From an uncultured Cryomorphaceae bacterium (lineage in GTDB: Bacteria > Bacteroidota > Bacteroidia > Flavobacteriales > Schleiferiaceae), in NCBI GenBank assembly GCA_937120475.1, contig CAKZJV010000007.1, forward strand, positions 1,008,068 through 1,072,067: a stretch of DNA of 64,000 nucleotides. Direction: 5' to 3'. The notes beneath the pieces were generated by a model. The model did no database searches, was not told the DNA's origin, and was given only the letters and a program-made list of their open reading frames with translations. The position numbers and the translations under genes are program-made. Below, in pieces: positions 62,692-64,000 of this stretch; position 1 is the stretch's first letter, and each line of letters begins with the position of its first letter.

Positions 62692-64000
62692 AGTTTGAGT
62701 AGTTGTGTTTATGTTAAATAGAACTTGATTTCCACTCAATGTAAAACCTATAGGTTGCCCACCCAAAGCCCCATTATTAATAATGTTTGAAGCAGGAAAC
62801 CCTGCAGCAACTAATCCTGATCTTAAAGTATTATATCTATTTGCAAATAAATTTGCATTTGCAGCTATTCTAAGTGTAGATCTGATTGAAATTCCAATAG
62901 TGCTTGAGCTACTTATTGTAGTGGTAATATTTCCGTTGGTACTTGATGTAGTTGAGTTAGGTGCAAGCCCTACTAGATTCCTAAAGATATTAGGTGAAGT
63001 ACTTGGAGCAAGATTTGCCCTACCTGGAACAAAATTTATTACCGGGGTAACCGTGCTAGAAGTCGATGCTGAAGAAGTAGAACTTGGATTGGCAGTTGTA
63101 AATTGGATAGATCCTATCCGGCCTGGATTATCACGATCTACAAAACCATTCCTATGGGGGTGTAACTTAAATCTCTCCTGAACCATCTGTCTTTCATGTG
63201 GATACAAAAATTTATCCGATGTTCTTTCACTTACCAGATTATTGTTAGCATCATAGTTCTGATATTGAATTTGTAAAGGACTATTATGCAAATCCCCTAA
63301 TTCCTGATTGGATTGTGGGGTTATCGTTGTTTGAAAACCTCCATTGGTTTGTGCCACCCGCTTTATGCTTAGATGTTCCAAGCCTTCTAGTTCTATACCA
63401 TCGGTTACCCTATTCTCACTAAAAGCATAAACACTATTGTGAACATATTCATCCGCCAAAGGATCGGTATTAAAAAACCTGCCAAGCTCCGGCATAGAGT
63501 TTCGCCACCTGAAAGAATACCACCCCAACCCTAACTCGTCTTGCAGCTCCTGCTTTTGGAAAAGATACTTATACGTAGTCTGCGTGGCCACCCCGTAATT
63601 CGTTCCTTTATGTTCCAGGCCAAAAGGATAGTAGTTGTGCTGTTGCGTGATCTCGCTTACCTCCACGGCCTCATCTTCATTATAATCACTAAAGCCTAAA
63701 CAGGTGTTGCCCAGGTGATCTTTATAGTAATATTCATAACGCCAGCTGCCATTATCTTCCACCGCCCGGCCCTCATCGGTAAATATAAAGTCCAGGTTAC
63801 CATCCGTGTAATTACCAATGGCGCTGTAATCAGTGGTGACGATTACAGAATAGGGTTGTTGCTGGAATACTACTTTTTGCAATTTATTACCGTTAGCATC
63901 GTAAATATATTCAATATAACCACCATGGCTATTGAAGGTGATCTTTTTAGGCAAATTCAAATGATTATAGGTAATCTGATTTATATTTTTATTTAAATCA
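62620..64000 (-). CDS. RHS-repeat protein with variable C-terminal tip (tip A), N-terminus outside the window
   Basis: 460 codons are visible and the frame is open at the right edge. RHS repeats appear as YNHLNLPKKITF and YIYDANGNKLQKVV. The core-associated region reads YYYKDHLGNTCLGFSDYN, QQHNYYPFGLEHKGTNYG, QDELGLGWYSFRWRN, GRFFNTDPLADEY and YAFSENRVTDGIELEG. After that (from about 63,380) the sequence is the variable tip of about 250 residues: a Ser/Thr/Asn-rich linker and RIAANANLFANRYNTLR with VAAGFPASNIINNG, faintly like an OmpA C-terminal pattern. The shell should enclose the tip until delivery. No cleavage or enzyme motif is recognised. Confidence 0.88.
   Translation of the reverse strand, partial: DLNKNINQITYNHLNLPKKITFNSHGGYIEYIYDANGNKLQKVVFQQQPYSVIVTTDYSAIGNYTDGNLDFIFTDEGRAVEDNGSWRYEYYYKDHLGNTCLGFSDYNEDEAVEVSEITQQHNYYPFGLEHKGTNYGVATQTTYKYLFQKQELQDELGLGWYSFRWRNSMPELGRFFNTDPLADEYVHNSVYAFSENRVTDGIELEGLEHLSIKRVAQTNGGFQTTITPQSNQELGDLHNSPLQIQYQNYDANNNLVSERTSDKFLYPHERQMVQERFKLHPHRNGFVDRDNPGRIGSIQFTTANPSSTSSASTSSTVTPVINFVPGRANLAPSTSPNIFRNLVGLAPNSTTSSTNGNITTTISSSSTIGISIRSTLRIAANANLFANRYNTLRSGLVAAGFPASNIINNGALGGQPIGFTLSGNQVLFNINTTTQTIISSTRQMLQNVSLIGNGSPDTY

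Noticed and set aside
62783-63181. A 132-codon plus-strand frame opposite the RHS tip
   Set aside because: A shadow of the biased Ser/Thr/Asn-rich codons of the RHS tip on the other strand.
57390-64000. A prophage or integrative element
   Set aside because: No integrase, structural phage gene or tRNA border was seen; RHS recombination explains the repeats.
1-64000. CRISPR arrays, rRNA and tRNA genes
   Set aside because: No regularly spaced short repeats, no rRNA-like sequence and no clover-leaf candidates were noticed in the intergenic regions; a dedicated tRNA scan was not possible.

Overview
The window is a dense, mostly core stretch of a Bacteroidota chromosome, most likely from the Flavobacteriales or a close relative. 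The support is three large secreted proteins with type IX secretion (T9SS) C-terminal sorting domains, a YtxJ-type bacillithiol redox protein, a GAPDH with a long N-terminal extension, GWxTD and DUF1573 proteins, many short lipoproteins, and several TAnnTTTG promoter elements. No rRNA, tRNA, CRISPR array or insertion sequence was recognised. The species cannot be named from the sequence.

Left part (1-39,900), housekeeping and envelope genes. A FAH-family fragment is followed by a giant T9SS adhesin-like protein and clpB. A four-gene overlapping operon on the minus strand (dapF, a GNAT acetyltransferase, a heptaheme cytochrome-TPR lipoprotein, mltG) faces an HtrA protease and GAPDH on the plus strand. 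Then come gcvT with a response regulator, miaE, a universal stress protein, pirin, an arylsulfotransferase-like lipoprotein, and a second T9SS protein with Asp-box repeats. Next is a tightly coupled minus-strand operon: a 41-residue lipoprotein, ytxJ, a putative barrel protein and lipA. A plus-strand run follows: ung, a BamA/TamA-like protein, a GWxTD lipoprotein, rlmB and a T9SS M1 peptidase. The section ends with valS, a DUF1573 protein, an aminotransferase, murB and a small Cys-rich membrane protein.

Middle part (39,900-55,000). Two unknown proteins and a tectonin-like propeller lie beside a 12-gene minus-strand operon (53,280-42,698) in which every junction overlaps or is only a few bases. 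It encodes a type II secretion / type IV filament-like machine: EF-hand-bearing major pseudopilin, minimal prepilin peptidase, GspE ATPase, secretin, GspL/PilM-N-like and GspM/PilO-like proteins, an unusual Fn3-type lipoprotein, a GspC/PilP-like protein, three minor-pseudopilin-like proteins and the GspF platform. No PilT-like retraction ATPase is present in the window. A helical-repeat protein of unknown function is transcribed divergently.

Right part (55,000-64,000). After a prolyl oligopeptidase, the sequence becomes visibly richer in A+T and accessory in character. An RHS-repeat protein enters from the right edge. Behind it, all on the minus strand, lies a series of displaced RHS C-terminal tips and broken RHS core fragments, each followed by a small lipoprotein gene that looks like an immunity gene. 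Two RHS core fragments share the same in-frame stop and a 288-base identical block, and two immunity-like genes are mosaics with conserved ends and divergent middles. This reads as a polymorphic-toxin locus that gains new tips by recombination and keeps old immunity genes.
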